Position numbers and translations under genes: made by a program
From: Chloroflexaceae bacterium
GTDB taxonomy: Bacteria; Chloroflexota; Chloroflexia; Chloroflexales; Chloroflexaceae
Reading direction: 5' to 3'
Length of the DNA stretch: 46,306 nucleotides
NCBI GenBank assembly: GCA_012031225.1
Contig: JAAUTZ010000019.1
Span: 1 to 46,306, forward strand
Notes under the pieces: model-generated
Told to the model about the DNA's origin: nothing
Database searches by the model: none
What the model saw: only the letters and a program-made list of their open reading frames with translations
In this document: piece after piece, positions 44,542 through 46,306 of the stretch
Layout of the letters: each line of letters starts with the position of its first letter
Position numbering within the stretch: position 1 is the stretch's first letter

Positions 44542-45011
44542 CTATGCCGTCACCAGCGAGGGGTAGCTGTGGTGGCGCACCAGCAACAGTCTCCCCAGTG
44601 CCAGCAGGAAGCTCGCCAGTGCAATCACCCCGCCTGCCAGCGGGATCGCGCTGAGGGTTGCCAGCAGCAGGATGTCACCAATCAAGCCCACTGGATCCCC
44701 TTGTTCACGCCCGCCAAGCTACCCATAAATACACCGAGCAAGCCGGCAATCACGAGCGTGGTTATCGGGATGAGGACAAAGCTCACCGCCACCACCAGCC
44801 CATACAGCACTGCATTGACCGGACGCGCCGCGAGGGCCCCCAGCGGGCTTGCCGATGCTGTCCGGCCCGAAACGCAGCAGCAACAGAGCCAGCAGCGGAC
44901 AAGCAGATCGGCGGCACCACCGAACAGCAGCAGGCTCCCGCCGACTTGCCCATCCGCTGTCAGTGCCAAGCCGGACATGGCAGGGCCAGTGTCGAAGGGG
45001 AACCGAGCCAT
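44542..45011 (-). pseudogene. Fragmented membrane-protein gene
   Basis: Coding-like stretches lie in two frames on the minus strand: GQVGGSLLLFGGAADLL (frame 1), LLALLLLRFGPDSIGKPAGG (second frame), LAARPVNAVLYGLVVAVSF to GVFMGSL (frame 1), then REQGDPVGLIGDILLLATLS to the TAG at 44544-44542 (second frame). At least three shifts are needed, near 44900, 44835 and 44720. The joined text resembles the membrane C-terminus of polymer-forming cytoskeletal (bactofilin-like) proteins, tentatively. It is a decayed gene or a poor-quality stretch. Confidence 0.55.
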
Positions 45012-45249
45012 TCCGTCACCGCTTACCTCGTTCCCCTACCACTAGTTCACATCTATCTCACTGACATTCAGGTGGTTCCCGCTCATACTCATTACTATGA
45101 CGCGCACCGCAGATGTTGCTACGGGCAGAGGTTAGGGATCAGGCAGCAGGGGGCAGCGCGAACAACCCAACTAACGACGAAAATCCGCAGGGACCGCAGG
45201 CCGCCCGTGCGGTGACAGGGGCGTGACATGCCCTAGCCCCTTAACCCCA

Positions 45250-46050
45250 TCAGCCCACGCTACTCAGCAACACCTCGCGCCGCCCGAAGGTGAACAGGGC
45301 AAGTGACAACAATGCCACCAACAGCGAGAGTTGGGCAAGCGGGATGACGGCTGCCGCACCGCTATAATCCCGCGAGATGGCGAGTGCGAAACCACTGAAG
45401 GCGGGCACGAGGGGCCAGCTCAGAATGGTCTGGACACCCCGCAGGATGTTCTGCACCAGTGGATCGAATGAGTCAATCCGCGCACTGCCGAAGAAGCTAC
45501 TCGAAAACGCGAGCGCAATCAGGCTCAACACAAACAGCCGCCAGAACGTGGTCAGCACCAATGGCGAGAGCAGCACCAACAGCGCACAGAGCAGAGCCAC
45601 ATTCAGTAGCAGCGGGAGCGAGCCAAGCAGCCATCCGCGCACATCCGTACCACCCAAACCGCCTGTCAGCGCAGTGAGCATGCTCAATGTTGTGTACACC
45701 GTAGTCAAGATCAGCATGGCACTGAGGAACAGCCCCAGCAGATAACTCACCCGCTCCGGCTGGCGGGCAAGGATAACATAGCCCTGTGGACGATCACCGA
45801 GCGCGAGCATACTCGACATGGTGTAGACTGCCAAGCCAAGCATAAACAGCCCCATAATCAGGAAGAACTGATCGGCTTGAATACCGCCCCCGCCCAGAGG
45901 CCTGAGGAACACCACAAAACATGCCGCCGATGCGCCGACCTCAATCCAGATGCGCCCCGAACGCAGATACTCGGTGAGCGTAAACTGCACGAAGATGAGC
46001 AGGCGCACCAGCGCACTACCGCCCCCCGCTGCTGGCTGCGGCTCAGGCAT
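45250..46050 (-). CDS. ABC-2-like multi-pass membrane protein
   Basis: 266 residues from the ATG at 46050, which overlaps the preceding stop by 8 bases; the ATG at 46122 would overlap by 80 bases and add a Pro/Asn-rich lead. About six membrane helices are visible (SAACFVVFLRPL; LIMGLFMLGLAVYTMSSMLA; YLLGLFLSAMLILTTVYTTL; and three more). The layout fits an ABC-2 permease, but family motifs are not strong. If so, the preceding gene might be its ATPase partner, which the window cannot show. Confidence 0.65.
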   Translation of the reverse strand: MPEPQPAAGGGSALVRLLIFVQFTLTEYLRSGRIWIEVGASAACFVVFLRPLGGGGIQADQFFLIMGLFMLGLAVYTMSSMLALGDRPQGYVILARQPERVSYLLGLFLSAMLILTTVYTTLSMLTALTGGLGGTDVRGWLLGSLPLLLNVALLCALLVLLSPLVLTTFWRLFVLSLIALAFSSSFFGSARIDSFDPLVQNILRGVQTILSWPLVPAFSGFALAISRDYSGAAAVIPLAQLSLLVALLSLALFTFGRREVLLSSVG

Positions 46051-46306
46051 CGTGGCGGTGGATGGTGGCAGGGTCGGATTCGGGAGTTGGTTCGGCTGGG
46101 GGGTGTTGGTAGGCTGATTCATGATTCGGCTCGCTTTTCTCCGTATAGATATACGCACGCGGATCGTGTTCGCCGACGATTGGCGGGGCGGGTGATGCCG
46201 GTTGCGGGGCAGGCTGCAACTCCTCACGTTGCGCCAAAAGCTGGCTGAGTAGCCCATCGGGGCTTGCGGCAGGCGCGGGCGGCGCGTAGCTCGGCGGCGG
46301 CGGGGC
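46043..46306 (-). CDS. 3' part of an upstream gene, proline-rich tail
   Basis: The frame is open from the window edge to the TGA at 46045-46043, 87 codons. The visible part is rich in Pro, Ala and Glu (SPDGLLSQLLAQREELQPAP; VGEHDPRAYIYTEK) and looks disordered. No domain is identifiable. The start lies outside the window. Confidence 0.6.
   Translation of the reverse strand, partial: APPPPSYAPPAPAASPDGLLSQLLAQREELQPAPQPASPAPPIVGEHDPRAYIYTEKSEPNHESAYQHPPAEPTPESDPATIHRHDA

Noticed and set aside
45012-45249. Coding region between the fragmented gene and the ABC-2-like gene
   Set aside because: Short frames only, with stops and no recognisable motif on either strand.

Overview
The window most likely comes from a Chloroflexota bacterium, probably order Chloroflexales (filamentous anoxygenic phototrophs and relatives). 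The best evidence is a lipoprotein blue-copper protein of the auracyanin type at 15341-15880 (His97, Cys161, His166, Met171). A DUF4397 surface protein and closely packed, often ATGA-overlapping genes with SigA-like promoters fit this. No rRNA, tRNA, CRISPR array, insertion sequence or phage block was recognised.

Layout. (1) 1-12554, plus strand: an extracellular-polysaccharide operon. It holds the tail of an upstream gene, three tandem SAM methyltransferases, a GT4 and a GT2 glycosyltransferase, an O-antigen ligase/polymerase-like protein, a large exported protein with calcium-loop-like repeats, a GT-C-like membrane protein, a DUF1616 gene broken at a G run, and an RfbB-type dTDP-glucose 4,6-dehydratase. 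(2) 12601-15073, minus strand: two membrane signalling genes with related multi-TM sensor halves, one ending in GGDEF and one in STAS. The STAS gene is also broken at a G run. (3) 15341-20635: auracyanin, three DUF3592 paralogues in tandem, the YchF ATPase, and PhoU on the minus strand. (4) 20893-24460: an operon of a histone-deacetylase-family enzyme, HisH, HisA and a coiled-coil protein. (5) 24605-30139: a PAS-GGDEF protein, two coupled nucleotide-sugar SDR enzymes on the minus strand, a YegD-like Hsp70 ATPase, and a divergent small protein. (6) 30488-33240: a DUF4397 surface protein, a DUF1269 protein and a YvlD/holin-4-like protein, separated by clear terminators. (7) 33325-40943, minus strand: nnr, a pyrimidine-nucleoside phosphorylase, a FmdB zinc ribbon, ftsY, a LysW-like mini-protein, an S24/S26 peptidase, a PqqD-family protein and an extended acyl-CoA transferase. 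(8) 41114-46306: a PIN-domain toxin-antitoxin pair, priA, a fragmented membrane-protein gene, an ABC-2-like membrane protein and the tail of an upstream gene.

Genes working together. The first 12.5 kb and the two SDR enzymes at 26-28 kb supply and assemble a methylated surface glycan. The three multi-TM signalling proteins suggest c-di-GMP/STAS control near these genes. The most unusual items are the sensor domain shared by different outputs, the isolated PqqD-peptidase pair beside a LysW-like peptide, the CoA transferase with an extra C-terminal domain, and the uncharacterised 816-residue exported protein. Two gene breaks lie at G runs and each is repaired by one added G, so sequence error must be excluded before calling them biological.
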